DNA of 64,000 nt from Rheum nobile. Its lineage: Eukaryota > Streptophyta > Magnoliopsida > Caryophyllales > Polygonaceae. Shown piece after piece: positions 22,346 to 34,153 of this stretch. The notes under the pieces were generated by a model. That model did not search any database and was not told the origin of the DNA. It worked only from the letters and a program-made list of their open reading frames with translations. The stretch is from positions 2,170,001-2,234,000 of the forward strand of contig WOAB01000040.1 in the NCBI GenBank assembly GCA_027886185.1, given 5' to 3'. Position 1 is the stretch's first letter, and each line of letters begins with the position of its first letter. The translations under genes were made by a program, and so were the position numbers.

Positions 22346-22489
22346 AACCCTGCACAAGACAATAGAAAGCCCTGCACAAGACAAATGTACACTCTTAGAA
22401 TGAGGCTTTAAGTTTGTTTATATAGAATATAGATATCACATAGTCAACAAACTCACCTTACTGCCCTTACCAGACCTCTAGACCGTAGA

Positions 22490-23551
22490 AACCACAAAAA
22501 CTCGAATGAATTCTTCAATACTGGAAAGAAACACAAAAATATCTGAGAACCCACAATAACTTTACAAATTACAATGTATGATAAATGGAACGAAAAGTTC
22601 AAACTAAGCAAGCAGATGATCCACCTGAATTGATCACCTTCTGTAACAATGTCCTGTCAAAATGAAGGTTAGAATCAAAAGTGCTAAAACCTCATTAGAA
22701 CAACCAAAAGTGGCCTAATGAAAACACAAGGAAACACCTTCACAAGTCCATCTAAAAGATGAGCAACACTTTGTACATTGGCATCTGAATCTGCCGAGAG
22801 CTTGCATAATGCATCAAAAATCTGATTGAAGAACACCTTAAAATCTCCTCTCACAACCTGCAAAGAAGAAGATATGAGTAAGAATTAAAAGAAGTCTACC
22901 CACAAAGCACGCATTCGACTCCCACCTTTACGATATTATATAACGCTTCACAAGCATAATATCTAACTCTGCTATCTTCATAGCAAAGGCATGGAGGACT
23001 GGTGGAACAATTTGCTGGAAATTGCACCAAAAAAGGAAAGTGTCAATTGAGATATAAAAAAAATGCAGTGCTACAGTTTAAAAAGATGCAACAGAGATCA
23101 AAAGAAGTTTGATGATTCGTACCAGATAACATATATTTGAACTTTCAACTAACTAACACAATAAGCATGGACACAAAGTTAACATTTATTAGAAAGTCAC
23201 CTAGAATTCATGATACAGGAATCCTTACCTCGAGATGTTGAGCCGCTTCGGAAGTCAAACCAATCGTGGCAGCAGCTAATCCAATCAATCCACCCTAATT
23301 AAGCAATTTAAGAACAAACAACTCAACAACAAGCCAAAAGTAGACATTTTAGCAATGAATTTTAAAACTCGCAGTCCTAAAAAGGAAAGTCTCATAGCAA
23401 ATGCCGAGCGGGAAGATGAAAGAAGATAATTTTCACCCTTTTGTTGATTTGCTTGAGGCGAGTAGATGAATTCCTCACCCAATAGCTTCATCACAGCTGA
23501 TATCTTCGCATGGTCTCCCTGCGCAACCAACTTCTTCGCTATTCCCTCAAC
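22490..23551 (-). pseudogene. VAC14-like gene fragment, several exons with introns
   Basis: Minus-strand exons in order: about 23551-23437 (GIAKKLVAQGDHAKISAVM, EFIYSPQANQQK) and 23294-23229 (GGLIGLAAATIGLTSEAAQ). Next come about 23010-22925 (IVPPVL, then DSRVRYYACEALYNI after a one-base frame slip) and about 22858-22745 (VVRGDFKVFFNQIFDALC, SDANVQSVAHLLDGLVK). A short tail with DIVTEGDQF (about 22650) is followed by SIEEFI (about 22520). This follows the HEAT-repeat N-terminal part of VAC14, the scaffold of the PIKfyve/Fab1 lipid-kinase complex on endosomal and vacuolar membranes. The first exon of the native gene and most of the C-terminal half are missing. With the frameshift, it is a broken fragment. 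Confidence 0.8.
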
Positions 23552-23845
23552 CTGGAAACAGTCAAAACAAGGACTCAATCACCCAACTAACACGGAATTA
23601 AGGGGAAAAACGGAATAAATTGGCAGCGAATTCCTCTACAGACCTCAAATAAGGAGCATTCAAATCTCGAATTTCACAAGGGAGAAAAGGAAATAGAAAA
23701 AACCTAGACAAATACATCACGCCGATAAATCTGCAATGAAACCCTAGAAAACGAAAATGGGCAAATTTACCAAATGCAGCGATGGTAACCAGAAATCGTG
23801 CGTAAAAGGACCTGTAAAATCAAGGACATATGTAAAGTCGAGAAG

Positions 23846-23964
23846 CTAACCGGAATCGCGAAGGGGGGCCTTGACGGTGTAGCCACGTTGAAGAAGAGCC
23901 TTGACGAGCCACGACGCCATGAAGCCCAAATCGCCGGTAACGCACACAACTTCTCATGTTCCAC
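23846..23964 (-). pseudogene. CCR/DFR-like NAD(P)-binding reductase, first-exon fragment
   Basis: The minus-strand frame reads VVCVTGDLGFMASWLVKALL followed by RGYTVKA and RDS. This is the N-terminal Rossmann glycine motif of the extended SDR group containing cinnamoyl-CoA reductases and dihydroflavonol reductases. Similarity stops right after RDS at a TAG. A preceding GAACATGAGAAG stretch is in another frame, suggesting a one-base loss. It lies at the 5' end, on the minus strand, of the chain of VAC14-, unknown and KEA-like exons, so its promoter region could start a chimeric transcript. Confidence 0.65.
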
Positions 23965-24109
23965 TCATTCTCTCTCGCTTCCGTGCTCTGCCTGGGGGGG
24001 GGGGGGGACCGCCAATCTGCTCCGTTTCCGGCAGGTGCAGACGGTGGAGTAAGGTGGAGACTGTGAAGATTTTGAAGTTGTTGAATATCAGAGAAGGGTA
24101 GTGTTGTGG

Positions 24110-25115
24110 GTAAACAGACAGCCTCACATGGGTTATAAAACTCTTCTTTTTTTTCCTTTTTTTTTGGGAAAGGCAGATGGGTTAGGAACTTGAGTTGCCT
24201 TAATGTAACTCATTCACTTTAACTCCTACACTTTAATATCATTGACTATTTGAGATAGGTGAATGGGAAACAGAGTCTTGGTAATCTACAAACTAAAATC
24301 ATTGTAAATACTCATCCACGTTATTGCATCATTTCAAATTTAATATACATACAAACAAATCATTGTAATTACTTTGTATTTTATATTTACACTTATGTTA
24401 AATTTAATATAGATACAAACAAATCATTGTAAATACTTTGTATTTTATACTCACACTTATGTTAAGAAATATATACTATCTTCAATTATAAAATACATTT
24501 GCTTATAAAAATCATGAAGTCTCTACAAACAAATATTATTAAACTAAAAAAAATAAATTTTACGAACAAAATCAAATTTGGTACACCGTACACGAAACTT
24601 AAAATGTCACTATTTACATTATTGTCGTAACAGGTCACCAAACACAAAAAAAAAAATTACAAGCTGCATCTTAAATACTAAAAACACTTGAAAAAACTAA
24701 TGAATATATAATTTTAAAAAATAATAAATACATTGTCCAATCAAAATAGATTGTATATAATATAATAAAACTTACTCTAATTCAGGACGTCTTAATACAA
24801 GCTTACAAACTTATATATAACATAAATTTATACCATACAAGTTCTCTCTAATCTACTTGATAAACCAATATTAATTAGTATACCACTTAACCTATGCACA
24901 ACTTGATAAACCAATATTAATGGTTCACAAATATACGTATATATATATATATATGAGACTAATTAGTATACAATTTATCTTAACAAACAAACAAAACATC
25001 TCATTTTACAAATCTATCTATCTATCTATCTATCTATATAAACAGACTAAGGGTGCAATTAATGTCTAATAAGTATGAAAAATAATCACTTATTTTTTTC
25101 TTAATCTTTCATTAC
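24110..25115. other. AT-rich spacer, no gene recognised
   Basis: Very AT-rich, with partly duplicated phrases around ACAAACAAATCATTGTAA (about 24352 and 24417). It holds a TA dinucleotide run near 24935-24952 and a CTAT tetranucleotide run near 25012-25035. Confidence 0.5.
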
Positions 25116-25127
25116 AATCTATATCTT

Positions 25128-25200
25128 CTAATATAGCTCAATGGTTAAAAATACTCTCATAATACAAAAGGCCTAGGGTTCAACCCCCTTCTTAACAACT
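25128..25200 (+). mobile_element. SINE-like tRNA-derived fragment
   Basis: TATAGCTCAATGG resembles an RNA polymerase III A box. GGGTTCAACCCCC, 45 bases on, resembles a B box. The spacing fits a tRNA-derived SINE head. No cloverleaf can be drawn for the whole piece and no tail or target duplication was found. Confidence 0.35.
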
Positions 25201-26290
25201 TAGCTTTATTATTTCTTTCATCATGCTTTATTAGATAAAGATCAATTAAAGAAAAAAATAAAAAATTAGTGAACATAAACCAAACAGCAAAAACAATTAG
25301 AAATTTAATTAAGTCCAGATTCATATTAATATTTTTTTATCTTTTGACTACAAAAATAAGATTGCAAAAGAAATGTCAAATAGGATCATGTTTTTTGGTG
25401 TATATTATCATTCGCTTTGTCAGACATATTTTGTCATTTCACGTCATTTATGTATTGAGTTGCTTTGTCACTTAGAAAAAAAATAAAAAATAATCACACA
25501 TGTGAATATCAAAATAGATTTAATAACCCATCATTCAATTTAAATTAAAAAAAATTAAGATACAAAACTAATAAAGACATATGAAGCTTACAAGATCACA
25601 ATGGAATAAGTTTAACATTTATAGCAAAGTTACATCGGTCAATTATCTAAAGTGCACACTTAATATCCACGCTTATAAACCGGATTCTGTTATTCATATG
25701 TTTTGCATGATTATGTTATGTAATGTACGAAAGTGCAAACTTACTATTTGTGGTGCATTGTGAATTTTGGTCATTTATAGAATCAAAACAAAAAGTATTA
25801 TGAACGAGAATAATGATATAGTGTTCAAGAATAATTGTTAATTAGTGTAGCTCCTAAAAGACTAATTTACTTTCTTTATAAGGACTCAAGAAACTCTATT
25901 ACGCCACAAATGGAAACAAAAACATATTATAATTTTTAATATTGTTAAAATATACACGAGATAATTGCTACTCATTATTTGTGACGACGTCTTTCGTAAT
26001 AAAAAAAAAACTCACTCTGACCATCTTTGAAGCTATAAAAAAATTGTATTACTTTTAAAGGAAAAAGTTATAAAATAAAAAACTCTATTTCAGAATTTCG
26101 ATTTTAAATTCATATATATAAAAACTAAACATTCTATAATATAGAACTTCAAATTTCAATGTTCTTCCCTTGATCTATTTTGGCTAAATTTAATTTCATA
26201 TATTATTTTTATATTACGTTAATATTTAATAATTCTTAAACTAATATTAAATTTTTTTAACCAAAAAATTATATCGATATAAAAAAAACT

Positions 26291-26312
26291 ACGCACGGGC
26301 ATGAATGTCTAG
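26291..26312 (+). other. Possible Helitron 3' terminus
   Basis: ACGCACGGGCATGAATGTCTAG is followed by T. It resembles the 3' ends of plant Helitrons, where a GC hairpin ending in GCACGGGC lies about ten bases before CTAG. The left arm of the hairpin is not preserved. It could end a small AT-rich non-autonomous Helitron starting within 24.1-25.1 kb. Confidence 0.35.
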
Positions 26313-26603
26313 TGTCAAATAAATAGGAAGTGACATGATCAAATTTTTAACTAACACATTCCTTCAACTTTAATATTTTAAAAAAAAGTTAAAAAACTAG
26401 TTCTTTATCTCTCAATAGAAATCGGAGAGTGTTGCCTTTCCTTAAAAAAAAGTCTCAGGGGAGATACCCAGGTCCGTCCGGATTAGCGCGCAACTCGGTA
26501 AACCCTCTCAGTCCATCCCTCTCCAACTCAGTTACCTCCCATTCTCAGATCATCCCTTTTCCGCCATTGATGGCCTCTGAGAAACTCGAACGGAAGCCTC
26601 AAC

Positions 26604-29600
26604 ATGAATCACCAGCATCATCTTCCACCTCCGTTTCACAACAACCGCTTCTTCACCCCCAACCCCTCTTTCAACCCTAACCCTAATTTCAACCCAACCT
26701 TCATCCCCGCTCCTCCTCCGCCTGTACTGCTCAACGCATGTCAACCTCAACCTGAATCCAAGGACGCTCCTCTTCCTGACCTCTCCACCTCTCTCTCCCT
26801 CCTCAATGGCCTCCTCGATCTCTCCAGCTCCACTCTCGATTCCCTCTCTTCTCTCCTCTCCCACCACCCTCTTCCTCTCTCCTCCGAGGAGTTATCACCA
26901 TGCCCTTTCAATCCCAACCACCTCATGCCGCCGGAATCTCTCTTCCTCCACTCCCTCCACTGCCCCTCGCCGATCTCCGAAGACGTTCGCTCTCTACTAG
27001 ACGCCCTCCATTACCCCAAAACCCTAAAATCCGAGCCCCAACTGATCGAGCAGAACAAATTCGTTAATCCCCTGCAGGATCCCCATTCCGACCTCTGCTT
27101 TTCCTTCGACGACTATGTTGATGTTGGCTCCAATTTTTTCTACCAGGATTGTCCCGGTGTCGTCAGCTCTTTGGGCGAGGATGGAGCTAAGAGGATATTT
27201 TCGCTTCCTGGTGTCTTATCCGTAGAATGTGCGAATTTCGGTTCTGGTACTGCTGGGGAAGCCAATGATTTCTTCAGGCTTCTTCCATCGGAGCTGTGGG
27301 TTGTTAAATGTGAAATCGGGCAGTGGAGCGATTTCCCAAATGCTTATTCGTACACTGTCTTGAGGGCACTTTTGTGTATTAAATTTGCTGAAGAACGTGA
27401 TATGCTGATGTGGTTGATTGCCAATTCCCCACGTTTTGGTGTTGTTATTGATACTTCCATGAGAGACCATATATTTGTGCTCTTTAGATTTTGTGTTAAA
27501 GCCATTGTGAGGGAGGCTCATCATTCCTATGAGCCCTTGTTGAAAGGAAATTCGGAGAATACTGTAGTGCATTTGAACCCAAAAATTATGAGTTTTAGTT
27601 GTCCATCTTTAGTTGAGGTTTTGTCATGGTTGGCCACACAGCTATCAATTTTATATGGGCAGGCAAATGCCAAGCTGTTCACCATTGGAATGTTGAAGCA
27701 ATTACTCCAAAATGCTGCATCCACTTCATTAGTATATTCTTTGGATGAAAATTTTGACAAAGTTCTGGATCATGAGCAAGGTTCGAGCTCAGCAGGGAAT
27801 GTTGGAGCTGATCAATTGATTGGACTAGTAAGTGAGAACAAAGTTGAGAGTGTTGTGAGCGGAGGGATAGTTAGAGGACCTATTTTTGTCTACCAAGTAG
27901 CAGTTGCTATAGCCGCATTACATGAAAGATCGTTGCTTGAAGATAAGATCAAAGCACTGCGGAGCCATCAATACATGACTGCGTATCAGCGGTATGTCTC
28001 TTTCCTTTACGTCATGATCATTTGCATGTTTGAACTCTAAGAAATGCAGTTGTTTACGTGGATGGCTCCTATCATTTGATATAATGTGAACAATGTTTTT
28101 AGTCTAGCCAATAAGTATCTGATTCTGTCAGCTGGATTACCTCCTATTCGTAGATTTCAATTTTGGAATGATATGTGTTACAACTTTGTCATTCTATGTT
28201 GTTTGTGTGGGGATTGTTTGTGTTTTAATGAAATTGAAGCATATTTTAAGCTGTAGGAACATGTGCTGTTGGTGTAGCAGCGCTATAATTTGAAGACTGC
28301 TTTTCATGCTATTGAATTTTATGTCCTGAATGTTCAAATTTCTGGTGTTCTTGTTATTTAGCTATGTCTGTTTTGCACTTGCCTTGTGTTTTGTTTTGTA
28401 GCAGAGCATCCATATGCTTCATCCCTGTGATAAGACATCAAATGGGAAGAATGGAAATAAAGGAAAATAAGTTATTGATTATTTTAACTGCTTTCACCTG
28501 TACAGGGTATCTGAGCATGACTACTTGTCAAAAAAGGCTCAGGACGAGCGGCAAAAGCGTCCAAATTACAGACCGCTTATTGACCATGATGGCCTTCCTG
28601 TGCAGAGTCAGCATGACAAGGTTTGTCTTGATATCTGGCATTCACTATCTTCGAATATATATCACCTAATTGGGAGGAAGACAATACAATATTTGTTTTT
28701 CTTGTTGACTTACTTCCATGTCTCTGTTCGGTATCTATATCCACTTACATTTTATCTCCTTTGACACATTTTTGAATTGGCTGCATGCATTTATTTGCAG
28801 TAGCTAAGTGTTTACCAACGTCTCTCTCCCCAAGAAACATCTAATTTATATATTTTACTGAGTAAACACCATATATGTAAATAATTAGTGGTAAATATTA
28901 CTGAGTGAAACACCAGTGAAAATAATAAGTGGTAATTTTTTACTCTCATAAAGATGATGCATGGGGATCTTCACTGTGGCCTAAAATATGATGTTATCGA
29001 AGCTAGTATTTTCTTAGATTCAATGCCAAACTCTAGTTATTTTGTCACTCCGTTATACTCTGTCAAACTGTTTTAGATGCTATTATGTTAATTCATTCTC
29101 TTGATTTTGAAGGACATGATGGACAGAAACAAGACAAAAGAACAGTTACTTGCTGAAGAGAGGGACTACAAGCGTCGACGAATGTCGTATCGTGGGAAGA
29201 AGGCGAAACGAAATGTAAAGGAGGTAAGAAGCATATTTTTTTCTTGAATTTTTCGCATTACATTTCATTGTTGCATTATTTTACTTAAGTTTCACAAATA
29301 TCTTTTGTTCTTGAGCAGTTTTAACTTTTGAGTAGAAATTTTCAATGTGTATTTTATGTGTGAATGTGTTACAGTTGTAGTGCTTCACTTGAACTGATAT
29401 GTTAGGGCCTAACTATTTCTATATTGATATGGGGTTGTTGTGAGACCTCATTGTTTAATTCCCTCTAAAAAATGCACTGTTTACGTAAAAAGTTAATGCA
29501 TTTGATCTGATAGTTGATTTATCTTCAAGGTGATGAGAGATATAATAGAAGAACACATGGTGGCAATTAGGGAAGCAGGAGGTATAGGATGCTTTGATAA

Positions 29601-30453
29601 GGGTGTTGAAGATGGGTTAGTGTCTACTTCTAAACCCCTTGCTGAGGATTATGGTAAGAATATGGAGTTCAACAGAAGCACATCGTATGAATATGAGCCC
29701 AGCAGAAATCACCATAATGTCTACAATCAACATTTGAACTCTGATTATATTAGCCAAACCATGGATCCTGCTGAACATGCACGAGACCGAAAAGCAAGCA
29801 GTAGTAGGCATAGAGATGATTCCCATCATAGAAATCCCAGAAGAGAGAGAAACCAAGGGGGGTCAAGAGATCAAAGGAATGGAAGGAGAGAGAATGATAA
29901 ACATGATTCTTATGCAAGAAGTCCTGGGACTGAGAGAAGTTATGGGCAGTGGAGGAGGAGTAGGAGTGAGAGGATAGAAACTGAAGAAGGTTATTCTTAC
30001 CCTAGAAGTCCTAGCAGAGAGGGAAATTACAGGTCATTAAGAGATCAAAGGAGTGATTGGAAGAACAAAGATGATTCTTATCCTAGAAATCCCGGCATAG
30101 AGAGAAACTATGTGCATTCAAGACATTGTAGGAGTGATAGGGAGATTGAGAGAGAAGAGGGCGATTCTTATCTTAAAAGTCCAAGCATAGAGAGGCATGA
30201 GCGATCCACTGATCAAAGAAGCTCTTGGAGGAATGATACTGAGGATGAGATTTACAAGAGCCGAAGCACATCATCGGCTCATGGCAATCGGTCTTCCTCC
30301 CAGACATCTACTGATGCCCGTTCTGGAAGAAAAGAGAAACGGAGGTTTGAAGACAAGGATGGAGAGAGAAGGAAAAGGGTCAGAAATGATAGGTCAGATT
30401 CCTTTAGTGAATTTGATGACAGGTATGCTCCTTCTAGATCTCCCGATATGTGA
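26604..30453 (+). CDS. U11-48K: U11/U12 snRNP 48 kDa protein homologue (U11-48K)
   Basis: Four exons with GT-AG introns: 26604-27991, 28506-28620, 29113-29223 and 29530-30453, giving 845 residues. The N-terminus is Pro/Asn-rich. A CHHC zinc finger follows at C100, H106, H116, C120 (CX5HX9HX3C), the signature of U11-48K, which contacts the 5' splice site of U12-type introns. A folded middle region follows (LPSELWVVKCEIGQWSDFP, FVYQVAVAIAALHERS). A charged stretch spans exons 2-3 (RPNYRPLIDHDGLP, RDYKRRRMSYRGKKAKRN). The C-terminal tail is Arg/Ser/Glu-rich with degenerate SYxRSPxxER repeats. The protein acts in the nucleus in the minor spliceosome. All frames join without stops, so it looks functional. 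The start is the first ATG of the frame; upstream sequence is C/T-rich as in a leader. Confidence 0.88.
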
Positions 30454-30518
30454 AACCATGGAAGTTGTAAAGTTTATGATGGCATAGGGTGATTGGAGTC
30501 ACTAGTCAGTGGGTGCAT

Positions 30519-30582
30519 GCAAGGAGGATATTATGATGTTGAGCAGGTGAGCAAGGAGGATATTATGATGTTGAGCAGGTGA
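30519..30582 (+). repeat. 32-bp perfect tandem duplication downstream of U11-48K
   Basis: The unit GCAAGGAGGATATTATGATG plus twelve more bases occurs twice (30519-30550 and 30551-30582). It lies about 65 bp after the stop codon, probably in the 3' UTR. Each unit ends in GCAGGTGA, which resembles a splice donor. Confidence 0.9.
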
Positions 30583-32144
30583 GCAAAGTACCCAATGCGA
30601 TTCATATATTATGGCTATCAAAAATTCTGCATTTTGTTGTTTTGGTCTTGACTCATTTGTCGACGCTTGCAGTAAGAAGTCATTCGGGCTTCTTAAACCT
30701 CATGCGTATCCTTTTTCGTATCCTTAAAGTTGACTTCTTTTTTGGTGATTTTGTTTCTTTATTACTCCATGGTTTCCATTTGTGTGTTTCTTGTGCTCTA
30801 TATCTGCCTTGTTTCTTCTCTTGAAGTTAACATACTCATCTGGCCTGTTTGGTTCAACTCTTGAATTATTCAGTTTGTGAGAAGGTTTTGTACGTATATA
30901 CATATTCTTTTGGTGCTTATATACAACAAACAATGCAAATGGAAAAGGAAAGTAAACATTACAAACACTTGTGCACATTAGAATATCAATCACTCATCTT
31001 AATCCAGTTTCAAGGTTGGCATCATATTGAGTGTTACCTTTGTGCAGGATTAAGAATATCTATTGGTATAGACTATAGAAGAATTAGGAGTTAGTAGTGA
31101 ATATTTCTATTCTCAAATCCAATTTGTGGCTGTGTATGTGGAAACAGATATGTTCAGATTAGGGTCATCTTAATCTTGCAGTATCCAGGTTGCAGCATGA
31201 GATCAAGATTTGTATTGCATAAACCACCATTAGGCCGGCAGACCACTTTGCCTCTTCTTACTAGAGTGCATCTTTTCTCTTTCTTTGGTGGATGTCTTTT
31301 TTTTTCCTTTTTTTTTTATTCATCAGATCAACTAGGATAGGTCATTCTGAGTTTTGTTCAGAGAAGCCTTCACCTGCGATGACGCTAAGGCTGTTAGATA
31401 TTGATCTGTAGACGTACATATAGTCCGTATTTTCTAGTGGGCATTTTTACATTGGCATTTTTTAGGCTGGTGAGATTACATGATGTTTAGATTGATATTT
31501 TTACATATAAAACTTTAGATTCACCTTTTAATATAAAAGTATGGTTTACTCTAAGAACTCTATTTTTAGTAATAATTTTTTAGCCGTTAGTAAACTTTTT
31601 TTTTCCAAGGATTTACCCATTATTTAGGAAATATTTTATAGATAATTTTTAATTTTAACTTGTTAGCATGTGTTTTTGGACATACACTAGAAAAACTGAA
31701 AGTTAATTAGCATGATGTTACTTTATATGTTATTATTTGTTTCTTGACTTGGGTCGATGTGGTAGGGGAATTCCTCTAATCCCAACCTATCCAATAAGAA
31801 GCAACAAACGGAACGCATGGGGATATTTCTTCACTTTGTTTCTTCACCTTGGATGACTCATGTCGACAAGTTGTCTCACATGGGGTGGCCTATTTGGAAA
31901 GAGTTGGGGATGTTGGGATGGTTTGATCCCGCTCTCCACCCTTTCACTTAGATGAAAAACCAAGTTAGGTGAAAAAGATGAACAAATTTCAAAACATTCT
32001 AAATTACATAGTTTAACCTAACTTTAGTTAAATTACTAAAAACACTGCAAAAATCCATCATTTTAGTTGAAAACACTAATTTACATAGTTGAAGCCAGTA
32101 GTTAGTAGATGGGCATGAGGAGGCCACAATGTCGGCGGAGTTGA
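30583..32144. other. 3' flank of U11-48K and spacer, no gene recognised
   Basis: T-rich sequence, likely including the 3' UTR and polyadenylation region of the upstream gene. Open frames are short and without family resemblance. Confidence 0.45.
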
Positions 32145-32152
32145 CTCATGGC

Positions 32153-32981
32153 TAGGGCTAAACAAAAGTATCCGATCCGGTCAATCCGTCAATTTGAACC
32201 CTAACATTCCGTATTTGAAAATATCTGTTTAATTTTTATCTGAATCCGATCCGATTCGGGTGATTTTTTCGGATATGAATCGGGATATTTTGCTTATCGG
32301 ATATTCGGGAATCTGATACTATTAATATATAATATATATATGTTTTTATAGCTAATATACAATTTTAATTAATTTAGATGATCATAAATTGGTGCTTCTA
32401 TATTTTTAAGTAATTAAACCCATTTCAATTCTCCAATACAATATTTTTTATTTTATTCATTTAATAAAAAAAACAACCTTGATTATTATTCTTATAAAAT
32501 TAAAACCCTAAATTATGTACTAATTGTCGTCTCATTAAATAAAGCAAATATGTTTTTTTTTGTCAAGACTGAGTATTCATCATTGAATTGAATTTTGATT
32601 ATATAAGTTAAAGTTATAACTTTATTTTGATTATATAAGTTAAAGCAAATATGTTTATGATTCTCAATTTGAAAAGGTTGACAAGTTTAATTGTTTAAAA
32701 AAATTACACGGACTTGCAAATGGTGTTGATGTTTGACATTTAGTTTGCACTTTGCGAATTGTTAGTTTTGATTGAATTAAAAAAAATATTTTGATTTAAT
32801 TTTTAATAGATTTTCTAGTAACCAGATAATTTGGATATCCGAGTCGAATATCCGATCCGAATAATATTTATTGGATATCCGGTCCAAAACGGACCGGATA
32901 CGGATAGGAGTTTTGTGAATATTTTTTACCGGATATCCGACATATCGGACCAGATCGGATATATCTGTTTGCTCACCCCTA
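32153..32981. mobile_element. Non-autonomous hAT-like element A (829 bp)
   Basis: Ends are TAGGGCTAAACA and the inverse of TAGGGGTGAGCAAACA. CTCATGGC is duplicated at 32145-32152 and 32982-32989. An 8-bp duplication with TAGGG-type ends is characteristic of hAT elements. Both subterminal regions carry many GGATATCCG/CCGGATC-type repeats. No transposase is present. Confidence 0.85.
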
Positions 32982-32992
32982 CTCATGGCGAC

Positions 32993-34145
32993 TAGGGGTG
33001 GGCACGAAAAACCGAACAAAAAAATCGAAAAATCGACCAATTTTTTTGTTAACCTTACCGGAGAAAAAACGACTTTCGGTTTTGGTTAACCGACCGAACT
33101 AACTTTCAGTTATTTGGTATGGTAATGATTATTGATTTTTTTGGTCTCGATTAACCGACTAACCAATATTATAAAAAATATATTTTTAGAATTATAACAA
33201 AATAACTAGTGTGGCCTACTGACTACTAGTAGTGGACACATTTTAAAATGAATGAGGTGTTTTGCCTTGGTTTGAATCTCTCTAGACGCAATCACCCATT
33301 TTCCTTTTTGTTATGTATAAATGATATAGTGATTGTGATTTGTGACACATATACACAAGACAATGAAATAGATGGTGATTTAGAGTATTAATTAATATTG
33401 AAAGAGGATTAAGTAATTTTATTAAGTGGAAGGGACAAAACTCATGACAATACATTAGTGATTGATTTCATATTCAAAGGGCTTAGTTTTTCACCCATTT
33501 CTTTTACTTATTTGTTAGCATATTTAATATATCAGTAGAATATATAATATAACGGATATACTTGATTTAAAATTGAGGATAAGACCAAAAACACAGTTTC
33601 TCAACACAAGATATTGGAATTGAGGAAGATTTAGGCTAGGCTACTAATTAATATTGAAAGGAGATTAAAATAATTTGATGTTATGATGTTAATCTTGTTT
33701 TAATTATATAGATGTCAAACACCAATCTAGTGGAGATAACTCATATAAGAGATTAAAGTAAGGAAGAGGGTGTTGAAAGGTTCACTGGGTTGAACAAGTT
33801 TATTCGTCCTTCGACTTTAGTATTATATTGTTTTGTTTCGTGTCAAAATTATGGGGTGGTAAACTAAATAACTCAATTTTCATTTTATGATTGGCGTTTT
33901 TTATTTTACTTTTATGCGTTGTAGAACAAGTTGCAATGTTAAGAAAGTTGAAAAAACAACTCATAATAGTAAGCTTCACTAGAGCACTAAAATACCTTTA
34001 TTTTTTAACATTACGGTTGTTTGGTAAACCGAATAACCGTACTGAAACCGATGGTTAACGGTATGGTTAATGGTATGATGAATGCACTAACCGAAATCTC
34101 GGTTAACCAAAACCTCGGTTAACCGCCCGCCCATGCCCATCCCTA
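32993..34145. mobile_element. Non-autonomous hAT-like element B (1,153 bp)
   Basis: Ends are TAGGGGTGGGCA and TGCCCATCCCTA, with ATGGCGAC duplicated at 32985-32992 and 34146-34153. Subterminal regions are rich in GGTTAACCG-type repeats, unlike element A. There is no coding capacity. Its left target duplication overlaps the right one of element A. Confidence 0.88.
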
Positions 34146-34153
34146 ATGGCGAC

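Noticed and set aside
23993..24007. G run (and another at 36418-36433) as G-quadruplex elements
   Set aside because: Simple homopolymers prone to sequencing error. No spaced G-tract pattern supports a specific role.
33240..33300. tRNA-like B box within hAT element B
   Set aside because: Only a loose GGTTTGAATCTC match, without an A box or cloverleaf.
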